NCBI GenBank assembly: GCA_018812925.1
Contig: JAHJCU010000008.1
Coordinates: forward strand, 1-64,000
Direction: 5' to 3'
Origin: Candidatus Omnitrophota bacterium
GTDB taxonomy: Bacteria; CAIJMQ01
DNA: 64,000 nucleotides
Below are positions 53,490-62,503 of the stretch, piece by piece. The position numbers and the translations under genes are program-made. The notes below the pieces were generated by a model. That model ran no database searches and was not told the origin of the DNA. It was given only the letters and a program-made list of their open reading frames with translations. Each line of letters starts with the position of its first letter. Position 1 is the stretch's first letter.

Positions 53490-53937
53490 AATGAAAGTTG
53501 AAAGTATATTATTTGATCCCAAGAGCAATATGCCCGTAGTAGTTCTTAAAAGTAGCACAAATAGCAAGTCTTTGCCAATCGGAATCGGCATTTTTGAAGC
53601 CAGCGCCATAGCTTTAAAATTAGATGGAATAATTTCCCCTCGCCCTCTAACTCATGATTTGCTAAAGTCAATAATTGAAAAATTAAACGCTAAAGTCTCC
53701 AAAATTTATATAAACAGGTTGAAAGACAATACCTTTTATGCTAGAATTTCGCTTGAGGTAGCTCAGAAAGAATTAAACATAGATTGCAGACCTTCAGATG
53801 CGATAGCTCTTGCGTTAAGAACTAATTCGCCTATATTTGTGGAAGAAAAGGTGATTATCAACGCGACTAATAAAGAAGATTTAAAAATTTTCCTTAAGTC
53901 TTTAAGAAGAGAGGATTTCGGTAAATATAAAATGTAA
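53464..53937 (+). CDS. Bifunctional nuclease family (DUF151) protein
   Basis: 157 residues of the BFN/DUF151 family: VVVLKSSTNSKSLPIGIGIFEASAIALKLDG and a later LNIDCRPSDAIALALRTNSPIFV. ATG 53464 overlaps the yacG-like gene by 26 bp; ATG 53482 (MIEMKVESIL) would give the more usual N-terminus and a short ATGATTGA overlap. Nuclease activity is known for a plant homologue only. Confidence 0.9.
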   Translation: MKEIITMIEMKVESILFDPKSNMPVVVLKSSTNSKSLPIGIGIFEASAIALKLDGIISPRPLTHDLLKSIIEKLNAKVSKIYINRLKDNTFYARISLEVAQKELNIDCRPSDAIALALRTNSPIFVEEKVIINATNKEDLKIFLKSLRREDFGKYKM

Positions 53938-53999
53938 CCCTTAACCCTATTAGTAAGTCCTATTAAAGGACATTTGATAGGATAAAAAGAGGTAGAAAA

Positions 54000-54815
54000 A
54001 TGGAAAAAGTTACGAAGATAGTTGCAATTTTAATTCTTGTAGTTTCAATAGGTTTTTTATTTTTTGCCGCAAAAACTATTGATAGAATCCAATTGCAAAA
54101 AAAGCTAATTGCATCTCTACAAGACAGTGTTTCATCATTGCAGAATACAGTCAATTCTTTGACAGAGACCATCAATCTGGCAAGAGATGAAATCAGTTCC
54201 TTAAGAACGCTTGCTGATCAGCTTAAAAAAGAAGTAGCCAAAGCAATAGCAGAAAAAGAAAAAGCCGAAAAGGAATTGATAGAAGCGAAAAATAGAAATG
54301 AAAAATTAAACATTGAGCTAAAAGCGGAAAAGGCAAGAAACGTCATATTAACCGAACAGTTAAAAACACAGCAACCACAAGGTATAGATACAACAATACC
54401 AGAAGGAGCGTCTTTGGAGGTCATGGTATCAAAATTGGCGCAAAAACTTAAAGAAACCGAAAACAAACTTTCAACCTCAGAAAATAAACTCGCCACACTT
54501 GAATCTCTAGGTATACTGCTGGAAAGGGAATCCATAGTACAATTCGAAGAAGGAACCCCTCAAGTTGTAAAAGAAATTGAAGGGAAAATCATAGACATTA
54601 AACCAAATGGTATCGTATCTGTTAACTTCAAAGGTAGCATTAAACCTCAAAAAGGAACCACTTTCTATGTAATAGATTCTAACCAGGTAAAAGCAAAGTT
54701 AGCTCTTAAGGATGTCTACAATACTATCATGGTTGCCCAAATGGACATTGAAAATCTTGATTACAATATCAAGAGCGGAGATAAAATAAAATTAATTCTT
54801 TGGACTGAAGAATAA
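54000..54815 (+). CDS. Unrecognised coiled-coil membrane protein
   Basis: 271 residues: one N-terminal membrane helix (about 5-27), a long coiled coil (about 30-170, with a proline/threonine break), and a C-terminal beta domain (about 185-271; GIVSVNFKGSIKPQKGTTFYV). No family is recognised; the C-terminus may be a small barrel. Ribosome site AGAGGTAG. It is followed 29 bp later by another unknown membrane protein. Confidence 0.65.
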   Translation: MEKVTKIVAILILVVSIGFLFFAAKTIDRIQLQKKLIASLQDSVSSLQNTVNSLTETINLARDEISSLRTLADQLKKEVAKAIAEKEKAEKELIEAKNRNEKLNIELKAEKARNVILTEQLKTQQPQGIDTTIPEGASLEVMVSKLAQKLKETENKLSTSENKLATLESLGILLERESIVQFEEGTPQVVKEIEGKIIDIKPNGIVSVNFKGSIKPQKGTTFYVIDSNQVKAKLALKDVYNTIMVAQMDIENLDYNIKSGDKIKLILWTEE

Positions 54816-54844
54816 CTCCGATATAAATCAAAATAGGAGGAACA

Positions 54845-55477
54845 ATGAAAGAAGAACTTTTAACAGAAGAGGAAACGCTAAAGCTTCTAAAAATAAATAA
54901 AGTTCAGTTAGAAAACTATGTAAAAGAAAATAAGTTGTCACCCTTATATCAAGAAAGCGTAAGAAAATTTAAATTAAACGAGATTTCTAAAATAACTGTA
55001 GAACCATCGGCAACATCACCTGTGACGCCTATAAAAGAAGAACCATCATTTATCAAGACGCAAAAAGAAGGCTCAACCAGAGTAATTGAACCTCCAAAAG
55101 AAATAACTAAAATAGGCATAGCTAGAACAGGTTCAAAGGGCTCTACTTTTGAAGACGAACAAGGAGCGGAACAATTCTTACAACTTAAAAAAACATCCAC
55201 ACATGGTCAAGGAAATTTGACTGCGCTTTTGTTAATTGTAGCTTTTATAATTTCTTCTTTCTCTATATTTACACTCACTTTTACACTACAAGGAAAAGAA
55301 CTGTCACAGATAAATAAAGTCATGAGCAGTATAGGAGCAATTTTACCAATAGATAAAGAAGAAACCGAAAAAATTGAAGGCCAAACAAATTCGCTTATTC
55401 ATTCTGCCCAACAAGCTAAAGCAAAAGCAGAGACCTTGATAAAAGAAACCGGAGAATTCATAAGTATAAAAATTTAA
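54845..55477 (+). CDS. Excisionase-like HTH and membrane-helix protein
   Basis: 210 residues. Residues 1-50 resemble an excisionase/MerR-like helix-turn-helix (LLTEEETLKLLKINKVQLE ... VRKFKLNEI), then a proline-rich linker, one membrane helix (about 125-148) and a helical C-terminus. AGGAGG ribosome site. This is an unusual membrane-tethered DNA-binding design; partner of the coiled-coil protein before it. Confidence 0.65.
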   Translation: MKEELLTEEETLKLLKINKVQLENYVKENKLSPLYQESVRKFKLNEISKITVEPSATSPVTPIKEEPSFIKTQKEGSTRVIEPPKEITKIGIARTGSKGSTFEDEQGAEQFLQLKKTSTHGQGNLTALLLIVAFIISSFSIFTLTFTLQGKELSQINKVMSSIGAILPIDKEETEKIEGQTNSLIHSAQQAKAKAETLIKETGEFISIKI

Positions 55478-55553
55478 TCTCCATAAAAATTGAATTTTCT
55501 TATTCTTAATTGAAATGTCCGCCTAATGAAAAAATTCTTGAAAGGGCTAAAAT

Positions 55554-56204
55554 TTGCTCCTGTTGAAGGTTGTATCTGCTTATATCGTTTTACTTGGCTC
55601 GGTTGTTTTTCATGAGTATTTCCACGCATGGATGGGACAAAAATTAGGAGATGATAGCCCTCCCCTACTTGCCAGATTGACATTGGACCCAAGACCTCAT
55701 ATTGATGTCTTCGGTACATTAGTGCTACCTCTCATTGCATTGATAAGCCAAAGCCCTTTTTTAATTGGATGGGCAAAACCTGTTCCTATAAATCCATACA
55801 ATCTAAAAAATCCCAAAAAGGACATGATATTGATTGGGATATCAGGTCCTTTAACCAATTTTATCCTTGCATTTTGTTTTACTATTTTATTTAAAACAGG
55901 AATTATACCTCCACATTCTTTAGCAGAATCCTTCGTGACATTTGCTATACTTTTAAATTTAATACTCGGGATATTTAATCTTATTCCATTGTCACCGTTA
56001 GATGGTTCCCATATATTAGCCGGACTTTTATCAGATAAAGCTGAAAGACAATATATGAAAATCCAACCTTTTGCAATATACATTCTCCTTTTTATGTTTT
56101 TAACTGGTATGCTGCGATTTATTATATTACCTATTGTTTACATTTGGACAAACTTGTTCAATATTAATTTCATTACCCCGGCACTTAGTTTGCTCGGCAG
56201 ATAA
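55554..56204 (+). CDS. Site-2 protease family (M50) membrane metalloprotease
   Basis: 216 residues. The zinc site HEYFH is at 20-24 in the first helix, with GWAKPVPINPYNLKNPKKDM and SPLDGSHILAG (the second motif with a metal-binding Asp) as in small M50 peptidases. Four to five membrane helices. It starts with TTG (AAAGGG upstream), and no in-frame ATG precedes it. It lies 2 bp before scpA, a frequent partnership. Confidence 0.88.
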   Translation: MLLLKVVSAYIVLLGSVVFHEYFHAWMGQKLGDDSPPLLARLTLDPRPHIDVFGTLVLPLIALISQSPFLIGWAKPVPINPYNLKNPKKDMILIGISGPLTNFILAFCFTILFKTGIIPPHSLAESFVTFAILLNLILGIFNLIPLSPLDGSHILAGLLSDKAERQYMKIQPFAIYILLFMFLTGMLRFIILPIVYIWTNLFNINFITPALSLLGR

Positions 56205-56206
56205 AT

Positions 56207-56956
56207 ATGACATATAACGTAAAATTGGAATCTTTTGCAGGGCCTCTTGACCTGCTTCTGCATTTAGTAAGAAAAAACGAATTGGATATTTTCAAGATAC
56301 CGATTGCGCAGATAACAGATGAATATTTGAAATATATAGAATTAGTCAAAGAGCTCAATCTGGACATAGCCGGAGAATTCATAGTATATGCCGCCACACT
56401 CATGTATCTTAAATCAAGGAACCTTTTACCAACCGAGCAAAAAACCGAAGAAGAAATATTGGATGAAGAAAGACAACTTCAAGAACTGAAAGAAAAACTG
56501 GCAGAATATGAAAGATTTAAAGATTTGGCGCTACAATTAGGACAGCGTCAACACAATGAGAAACAACTGTTTGCAAGGCAACCACTTCTCCCGTTAGAAG
56601 AAAACGGACAAATAGACGCAACATTATTCGACCTCCTTGATGCCTTTTCCATAATATTAAAAGAAGCGGAACAAAAACAGATTCTTGAAATCGAAGAAGA
56701 AAATATAACGGTAAATGATAAAATAATTTTAATTCAAAGCGTCTTAAAAACAAATAAAAAAATAACATTTTCCTCTTTGTTTGCCAAAGCAAAGAGTAGA
56801 CAAGAAATGGTGGTAACTTTTATGGCTCTATTGGAATTAATAAGATTAAAAGAAATAATAATAAAGCAGAGTTCCCATTTTGGCGAAATTTGGTTATACT
56901 CCAACTCTCAAACATCGTTAAAAACGGGAAAAGAAACTTTTAAAAAGCATATCTAA
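56207..56956 (+). CDS. scpA: Segregation and condensation protein A
   Basis: 249 residues; kleisin subunit of the Smc complex. The N-terminal motif VKLESFAGPLDLLLHLVRKNELDI is diagnostic, and the C-terminal winged helix binds the Smc head. It overlaps scpB by 1 bp. Confidence 0.95.
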   Translation: MTYNVKLESFAGPLDLLLHLVRKNELDIFKIPIAQITDEYLKYIELVKELNLDIAGEFIVYAATLMYLKSRNLLPTEQKTEEEILDEERQLQELKEKLAEYERFKDLALQLGQRQHNEKQLFARQPLLPLEENGQIDATLFDLLDAFSIILKEAEQKQILEIEEENITVNDKIILIQSVLKTNKKITFSSLFAKAKSRQEMVVTFMALLELIRLKEIIIKQSSHFGEIWLYSNSQTSLKTGKETFKKHI

Positions 56957-57537
56957 TGAACAATCCAAAAGTAAAAACAATAATAGAAGCATTGGTATTC
57001 TGTTCTTCTTCTGTTCTAAAGCCCGAGCGAATCAAAGAAATAGTAAAAGTTCCTGGTAAGGAAATTGCGCAGGCGATAGAAGAGTTAAATCAAGATTATG
57101 AAAAATCAGAAAGAAGTTTTCGTATTAGAAAAATAGCCGGAGGATATCAATTCTATGCTCTAAGTGAATTTTCTTCATATCTAAAAGAATTAGTCAAAAC
57201 AAAACCTATTGTGCTCTCATCGCCTTCTCTTGAAACTTTAGCCATGATAGCTTATCGCCAACCTATAACCAGATTGGAAATCGAAAACATGAGAGGAGTA
57301 GATTCTACAGGTGTTATAAGAAATTTGCTGGAAAAAAACCTTGTAAAGATCGTAGGCAAAAAAGATGTCATAGGCAAACCTCTTTTATACGGGACAACAC
57401 TTTTCTTTTTGAAACATTTCGGGTTGAATTCTGTTTCGGAGTTGCCTAAAATAGAACAATTAAGCGATAATCCTTTAAAATTAGGAAAACAGGAAAAATC
57501 AAATGGATATAGAAAAATTACGCAAGGAAATCAATAA
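56956..57537 (+). CDS. scpB: Segregation and condensation protein B
   Basis: 193 residues, two winged helices: IIEALVFCSSSVLKPERI and LETLAMIAYRQPITRLEIE with the RGVDSTGVIRNLLEK block. It is the partner of ScpA. It overlaps pheA by 35 bp. Confidence 0.95.
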   Translation: MNNPKVKTIIEALVFCSSSVLKPERIKEIVKVPGKEIAQAIEELNQDYEKSERSFRIRKIAGGYQFYALSEFSSYLKELVKTKPIVLSSPSLETLAMIAYRQPITRLEIENMRGVDSTGVIRNLLEKNLVKIVGKKDVIGKPLLYGTTLFFLKHFGLNSVSELPKIEQLSDNPLKLGKQEKSNGYRKITQGNQ

Positions 57538-58561
57538 GATAGACGACCAAATCCTAAAATCGTTAAACAAAAGGGCTAATATATCTATAGGGATAGGAAA
57601 AAACAAGAAAAAGCAAGGAATAGTACCATATATACCTGCCAGAGAAAGAGACGTCATAAACTCACTAATACGGAAAAATAAGGGACCTTTAAGCGCAGAA
57701 GCTATTAAAAATATATACCGTGAAATTATGTCAGTTTCAGTAAATCTACAAAAAAAATTGACAATTGCTTATCTTGGGCCTGCGGCAACTTATACCCACG
57801 AAGCAGCTACAAAAAAATTCGGTTCATCAATAGACTATAAACCTTTTATAAGTGCAAGAGAGATATTTTCTGCAGTAGAAAGAGGTAATACCGAGTTTGG
57901 AGTCGTTCCTGTAGAAAATTCTACCGAAGGCATAGAAACACACACTCTTGACATGTTCATTGAATCCGACTTAAAGATATGCGACGAAATTCTTCTGCCT
58001 ATTTCGCATTTTCTTTTATCCAAATCAAAAAAGGAAAAAATAAAGAAAGTATATTCCAAAGACCAAGCATTGGCTCAATGCGGAATATGGTTACAAAAAA
58101 ATCTGCCTTCAGTTCAATTAATAGAAGTATATTCTACGGCACATGCAGCAACACTAGCAGTAAAAGAGAAAACCTCTGCAGCAATCGCCTCCCAGCTTGC
58201 GTCGCGTTTATATAACTTACCAATTGTGGGTAAACATATAGAAGACCTATCGGTAAACGTTACCAGATTTTTAGTAATAGGGAAACAATCCAGTAAACCT
58301 ACAGGAAACGACAAGGTTTCACTGATGTTCTCGTTAAAAGATAAAGTTGGAGCTTTATATGATAGTCTTACCCCTTTTTACAAAAACAAAATTAATTTAA
58401 CAAAAATTGAATCCCGCCCATCTAAAAGGAAAATCTGGGAGTATTATTTCTTCGTTGACTTAGAAGGTCATCAAGATGAGAAAAGAATAAAACAGGCAAT
58501 TGAAGAATTAAAACCATTGTGCACATTCCTAAAAGTCCTGGGCTCCTATCCGAGAGGATAA
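57503..58561 (+). CDS. pheA: Chorismate mutase-prephenate dehydratase
   Basis: 352 residues. Chorismate mutase domain (1-85: LRKEINKIDDQILKSLNKRA), prephenate dehydratase (90-270: LGPAATYTHEAA and VPVENSTEGIE) and an ACT domain with the feedback motif KIESRPSKRKIWEYYFF. Makes phenylpyruvate. AGGAAA precedes the ATG, which lies inside scpB. Confidence 0.95.
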   Translation: MDIEKLRKEINKIDDQILKSLNKRANISIGIGKNKKKQGIVPYIPARERDVINSLIRKNKGPLSAEAIKNIYREIMSVSVNLQKKLTIAYLGPAATYTHEAATKKFGSSIDYKPFISAREIFSAVERGNTEFGVVPVENSTEGIETHTLDMFIESDLKICDEILLPISHFLLSKSKKEKIKKVYSKDQALAQCGIWLQKNLPSVQLIEVYSTAHAATLAVKEKTSAAIASQLASRLYNLPIVGKHIEDLSVNVTRFLVIGKQSSKPTGNDKVSLMFSLKDKVGALYDSLTPFYKNKINLTKIESRPSKRKIWEYYFFVDLEGHQDEKRIKQAIEELKPLCTFLKVLGSYPRG

Positions 58562-58620
58562 TCTATAAAATTTAAAACATCTGCATGAGGGGATGTTCAA
58601 CCTTAACAAAAAAAGAAGTT

Positions 58621-59913
58621 ATGAATAAATCTTTTATCGTAAAAAAATCTATATTATCGGGCAGAGTAGAAATTCCTCCATCCAAATCGCATACCATCCG
58701 GGCAGTTGCTATCGCAAGTTTGGCAAAAGGCGAAAGTAAAATTTTATATCCTCTTGTTTCCGAAGATACTCTTGCTGCCGTCGAATCATATAAAGCGTTG
58801 GGCGCAAAAATACAAATTGAAAAGGACTTATGGATAGTTGAAGGTTTTAGCGGAAATCCTGTCCCTATTAAAAATCTCATCGATACGAAAAATTCCGGAA
58901 CAACATTAAATATTGTCATGAGTTCTTGTGCTCTTCTTCAAAAAGGAGAAATTCAACTTACCGGAGACGAACAAACAAAGAAACGTCCTGTTGGTCCTCT
59001 TGTTCAATCGCTTAACAACCTTGGTGCATCTATATCATATACGGAAAAACAAGGGTTTCCGCCGCTTATCATAAAAGGAAAACTAACAGGCGGAAAAACA
59101 ACTCTTAGTGCCCAATCAAGCCAATACTTGACGAGTCTTTTAATAAACACTCCTTTGGCTGATAATGAAACTTTAATTGATGTACCCCTACTATATGAAA
59201 AATCCTATATTGAGATGACATTAGAATGGCTTAAATATGAAAAAATTAAATTTGAAAACGAGGATATGAGAAAATTCCGCATACCGGGTAACCAATCTTA
59301 TCCTGGTTTCAAAAGGAAAATACCTTCTGATTTCTCATCAGCAACATTCTTTCTCGCAGCAGGAGCTTTAATGAATAACGATATCACCTGTTTAGGCCTT
59401 GATTTTAATGACCCTCAAGGAGATAAAGCCGTAATTGACTATCTAAAAAGAATGGGGGCAAAAGTAGAAATAGGCAAAGATTTCATCCGTATCAGTGCAG
59501 GTTCATTGAAAGGTATAGATATAGATATGAATGATACCCCTGATGCCTTACCTATGATGGCTGTAATAGGATGTTTTGCAAAAGGCAAAACCAGATTACT
59601 CAATGTGCCGCAAGCACGAATAAAGGAAACAGACCGGATTAAAACGATGTATGAAGAATTGAGCAAAATGGGAGCTAAAATCCGTGAACTTAAAGACGGC
59701 TTGGAGATAGATGAAAGCACACTCAAAGCAACCAGAGTTAACGGGCACAGTGACCACCGAATTGTAATGGCATTGGCAATAGCTGGCCTCGCTATTGAAG
59801 GCGAAACTACCGTTGATACAGCAGAATCAGTAGCTATAACGTTCTCTAATTTCGAAAATTGTGTTCAGATAGTTGGTGGAAGTATTAAAAAAACTAACTC
59901 CGACCAGAGCTAA
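58621..59913 (+). CDS. aroA: 3-phosphoshikimate 1-carboxyvinyltransferase (EPSP synthase)
   Basis: 430 residues from ATG 58621 (MNKSFIVKKS); the upstream ATG 58585 lacks a ribosome site. PPSKSHTIRA, LGNSGT-like KNSGTTLN, GDEQTKKRPVGPL and a C-terminal SDHRIVMALAIAG mark the enzyme. With pheA it makes an aromatic amino-acid unit. Confidence 0.95.
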   Translation: MNKSFIVKKSILSGRVEIPPSKSHTIRAVAIASLAKGESKILYPLVSEDTLAAVESYKALGAKIQIEKDLWIVEGFSGNPVPIKNLIDTKNSGTTLNIVMSSCALLQKGEIQLTGDEQTKKRPVGPLVQSLNNLGASISYTEKQGFPPLIIKGKLTGGKTTLSAQSSQYLTSLLINTPLADNETLIDVPLLYEKSYIEMTLEWLKYEKIKFENEDMRKFRIPGNQSYPGFKRKIPSDFSSATFFLAAGALMNNDITCLGLDFNDPQGDKAVIDYLKRMGAKVEIGKDFIRISAGSLKGIDIDMNDTPDALPMMAVIGCFAKGKTRLLNVPQARIKETDRIKTMYEELSKMGAKIRELKDGLEIDESTLKATRVNGHSDHRIVMALAIAGLAIEGETTVDTAESVAITFSNFENCVQIVGGSIKKTNSDQS

Positions 59914-59917
59914 CCTC

Positions 59918-60304
59918 ATGAAAGACAAAACAAAAGGACAAGTCGAAGCCCAAATAAGCGAAGCAATAATAAAATTTGAAAAAGAATATATGGGTAGAGG
60001 TCCTACAGAAATAAAAACTTATATTATCAAAGATATGATTCTTGTTCGCCTCCAAGGAGTTTTCACTCCCGCAGAAGAGCATTTGGCAAAAAGCATTGAA
60101 GGAGCAGAACTAATAAAGAAAACCCGCATGCAATTATTGGAAAGCTCCAAGTCATTGTTGGAAAATTTAATTTCAGACATCATTACCTGCCGAGTAAGAA
60201 GTCTGCACACAGACATAAGCACCAAAACCGGGGAACGAATTATTGTTTTTATATTAGAGCGAAATTTAGAAGACAAGTTCACGAAAATAGGTAATATTAT
60301 TTAG
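59918..60304 (+). CDS. DUF2294 family protein
   Basis: 128 residues: QISEAIIKFEKEYMGRGPTE and VRLQGVFTPAEEHLAKS fit the DUF2294 family (Na-translocating-ATPase-associated in some notes, role unknown). The start is ATG 59918, four bases after aroA; an upstream TTG inside aroA is less likely. Confidence 0.82.
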   Translation: MKDKTKGQVEAQISEAIIKFEKEYMGRGPTEIKTYIIKDMILVRLQGVFTPAEEHLAKSIEGAELIKKTRMQLLESSKSLLENLISDIITCRVRSLHTDISTKTGERIIVFILERNLEDKFTKIGNII

Positions 60305-60377
60305 AGTTTGGATTTTTTTATTATAGACAATAAGTCTCCTAAAAATAAACTTGATTTAGGCTTTTGTATTATAGGGG

Positions 60378-60406
60378 TTGATTAAAATATTTTTTTATTA
60401 TAGAAT
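60378..60406 (+). promoter_or_regulatory. Candidate promoter of pckG
   Basis: TTGATT, 17 bases, TAGAAT, leaving a leader of about 180 bases before pckG. Spacing is ideal and the sequence acceptable. Confidence 0.6.
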
Positions 60407-60469
60407 CTTTTTTCAGTGTGGTAGACTAAAGCAAGAACCGTAATAAGAAGAGAGTTGTTGCAGAGTAAG

Positions 60470-60548
60470 CCAATATCAGAATCTTTGAGCCCTTTTATTT
60501 GCTATCGATAAATAGGAAAAAAGAGGAAAAGATGATATTGGTTTTTTT
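60470..60548 (+). terminator. Terminator-like hairpin in the pckG leader
   Basis: CCAATATCA(ga)ATCTTT pairs with AAAAGATGATATTGG, followed directly by seven T. The loop of about 40 bases can form a further AU-rich stem. It lies 46 bases before the pckG ATG and inside its putative leader, so it could be an attenuator; it could also end an upstream transcript. Confidence 0.6.
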
Positions 60549-60593
60549 ATTTACTGTAATTCTTAAAAAGTAAAATCGAAGGGGGGAGCAAAT

Positions 60594-62483
60594 ATGGAAA
60601 CAAAAAATCACTTGGAAACATTAAAACCCAAATTGGACGAACTTAATTATCAAAAGCTATCGGCAATAGCCAATCCCAAAGTTCATGAGTTTATAGCTAA
60701 AGCCGCAGAGTTATGCAAACCTGAACAGATATTTATTTGTAGTGATTCTTTAGAAGATATAGACCATGTACGCAAACAGGCAATTCAAACAGGAGAGGAA
60801 AAATCACTTGTAATTTCAGGGCATACTTACCATTTCGATGGCATGGAAGACCAAGGCCGCGACAGAGAAGTTACCAAGTATCTCGTATCCAAAAATAACA
60901 CTCTAAGCAAAACTCTTAATCAGATTGAACGTGAAGAAGGTTTAACGGAAATCACGGAATTAATGCTTAATAGCATGAAAAATCGCACAATGATCGTCCG
61001 TTTTCTTTCGTTAGGGCCGAGAAATTCCGTATTCAGTGTTCCTTGTCTGCAATGTACGGATTCTTGGTATGTTGCTCATAGTGAAGACCTTCTCTACCGT
61101 TCAGCTTATAAGATGTTTGAGCAAGATAAAACACAATCTGAAATCTTCTGTTTTTTGCATTCTGCAGGGAAAATGAATGAGAAAATGGTAAGCATAGAGT
61201 CGGATAAGAAACGTATCTATATTGATTATAACTACAATACTGTATATAGCGTAAATACCCAATATGCAGGTAACACCGTCGGTCTGAAAAAACTTGCGCT
61301 TCGGCTTACCATACGCAAAGCAGACCGTGAAGGATGGCTTGCAGAGCATATGTTATTAATGGGAGTGCATGGACCAAAAAGCCGAAAAACTTATTTTGTG
61401 GGAGCTTTCCCCAGCGCCTGCGGAAAAACATCTACTGCAATGCTCCCCGGGGAAACCGTTGTGGGAGATGATATCGCATATTTCCGTAATATCGATGGAA
61501 AAATGAGAGCGGTAAATGCCGAAGCAGGTATCTTTGGCATTATTCAAAATATCAATCCAATTGATGACCCTGTTATCCATAAAGTTCTCACTACGCCGGG
61601 TGAAGTAATTTTCTCCAATATATTGGTTAACGATAGCAAACCATACTGGTTAGGAATGGATGGCGAGATGCCAAAAGAGGGAATAAATTTTTCTGGGAGA
61701 TGGCATGCAAATAAAACAGATGATAAAGGAAATCAAATTCCCCCTGCGCATAAAAATGCTCGTTATGCCGTAGCCATAAAAGCACTGAAAAATGTTGACA
61801 CAGAATTAGACAATCCCATAGGGGTGGAGCTGGCAGGCATAATGTACGGAGGAAGAGACGCTAAAGCCTATGTACCTGTGCAGCAATCTTTCGACTGGAA
61901 CCACGGTATTATAGCTTACGGCGCATCATTGGAGACAGAAACAACCTTTGCCACAATCGGGAAAGAAGGAGTATCCGAGATAAACGCAATGAGTATCCAG
62001 GATTTTGTCTCTATTCCCTTGGGTAAATATATCCGCAATAATTTGGAGTTTGGGAAAAAACTTAAAAATTCTCCTATGATTTTCGGTGTTAATTACTTTC
62101 TTAGAAATAAAGAAGGCAAATTTTTAAATGGTGTGCGTGACAAACATGTATGGGTAAAATGGATGGAATTACGCGCACATAACGAGGTAGATGCAATAAA
62201 AGGCCCTACCGGCTGGATTCCGAAATATAATGACCTCAATATACTTTTTAAACAGGTTTTGGATAAGAATTACTCAAAAGAAGACTACACAGAACAATTC
62301 ACTATTCGTATTAATGAGAATTTAGCGAAGATAGAGAGAGTGGGAAAATTCTATCATGAAAATGTCTCTGATACACCGCCAATACTCTTAGAAGTTCTTA
62401 ATCAACAAAAAGAACGCCTGATTAAAGCAAAAGAGCGTTTTGGTGATTATATATCTCCGGAACTTTTCGGAGAAAAGAAATAA
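60594..62483 (+). CDS. pckG: Phosphoenolpyruvate carboxykinase (GTP)
   Basis: 629 residues, usual size of the GTP enzyme. P-loop-like FPSACGKTST at 272-281 with the reactive Cys276, and GTP-enzyme marks RMMGVHG-like LLMGVHGPKSRKTYFVGA and MYGGRDAKAYVPV. Converts oxaloacetate and GTP to PEP. GGGGGGAG ribosome site. Confidence 0.97.
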   Translation: METKNHLETLKPKLDELNYQKLSAIANPKVHEFIAKAAELCKPEQIFICSDSLEDIDHVRKQAIQTGEEKSLVISGHTYHFDGMEDQGRDREVTKYLVSKNNTLSKTLNQIEREEGLTEITELMLNSMKNRTMIVRFLSLGPRNSVFSVPCLQCTDSWYVAHSEDLLYRSAYKMFEQDKTQSEIFCFLHSAGKMNEKMVSIESDKKRIYIDYNYNTVYSVNTQYAGNTVGLKKLALRLTIRKADREGWLAEHMLLMGVHGPKSRKTYFVGAFPSACGKTSTAMLPGETVVGDDIAYFRNIDGKMRAVNAEAGIFGIIQNINPIDDPVIHKVLTTPGEVIFSNILVNDSKPYWLGMDGEMPKEGINFSGRWHANKTDDKGNQIPPAHKNARYAVAIKALKNVDTELDNPIGVELAGIMYGGRDAKAYVPVQQSFDWNHGIIAYGASLETETTFATIGKEGVSEINAMSIQDFVSIPLGKYIRNNLEFGKKLKNSPMIFGVNYFLRNKEGKFLNGVRDKHVWVKWMELRAHNEVDAIKGPTGWIPKYNDLNILFKQVLDKNYSKEDYTEQFTIRINENLAKIERVGKFYHENVSDTPPILLEVLNQQKERLIKAKERFGDYISPELFGEKK

Positions 62484-62503
62484 GATAAAATTAGAGGATA
62501 CTT

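Noticed and set aside
55526-55616. Short reading frame from ATG near the M50 start (MKKFLKGLKFAPVEGC...)
   Set aside because: It is in a different frame from the protease and ends after 29 codons. It could mean a sequencing frameshift, but the TTG-started protease is complete from its first helix.
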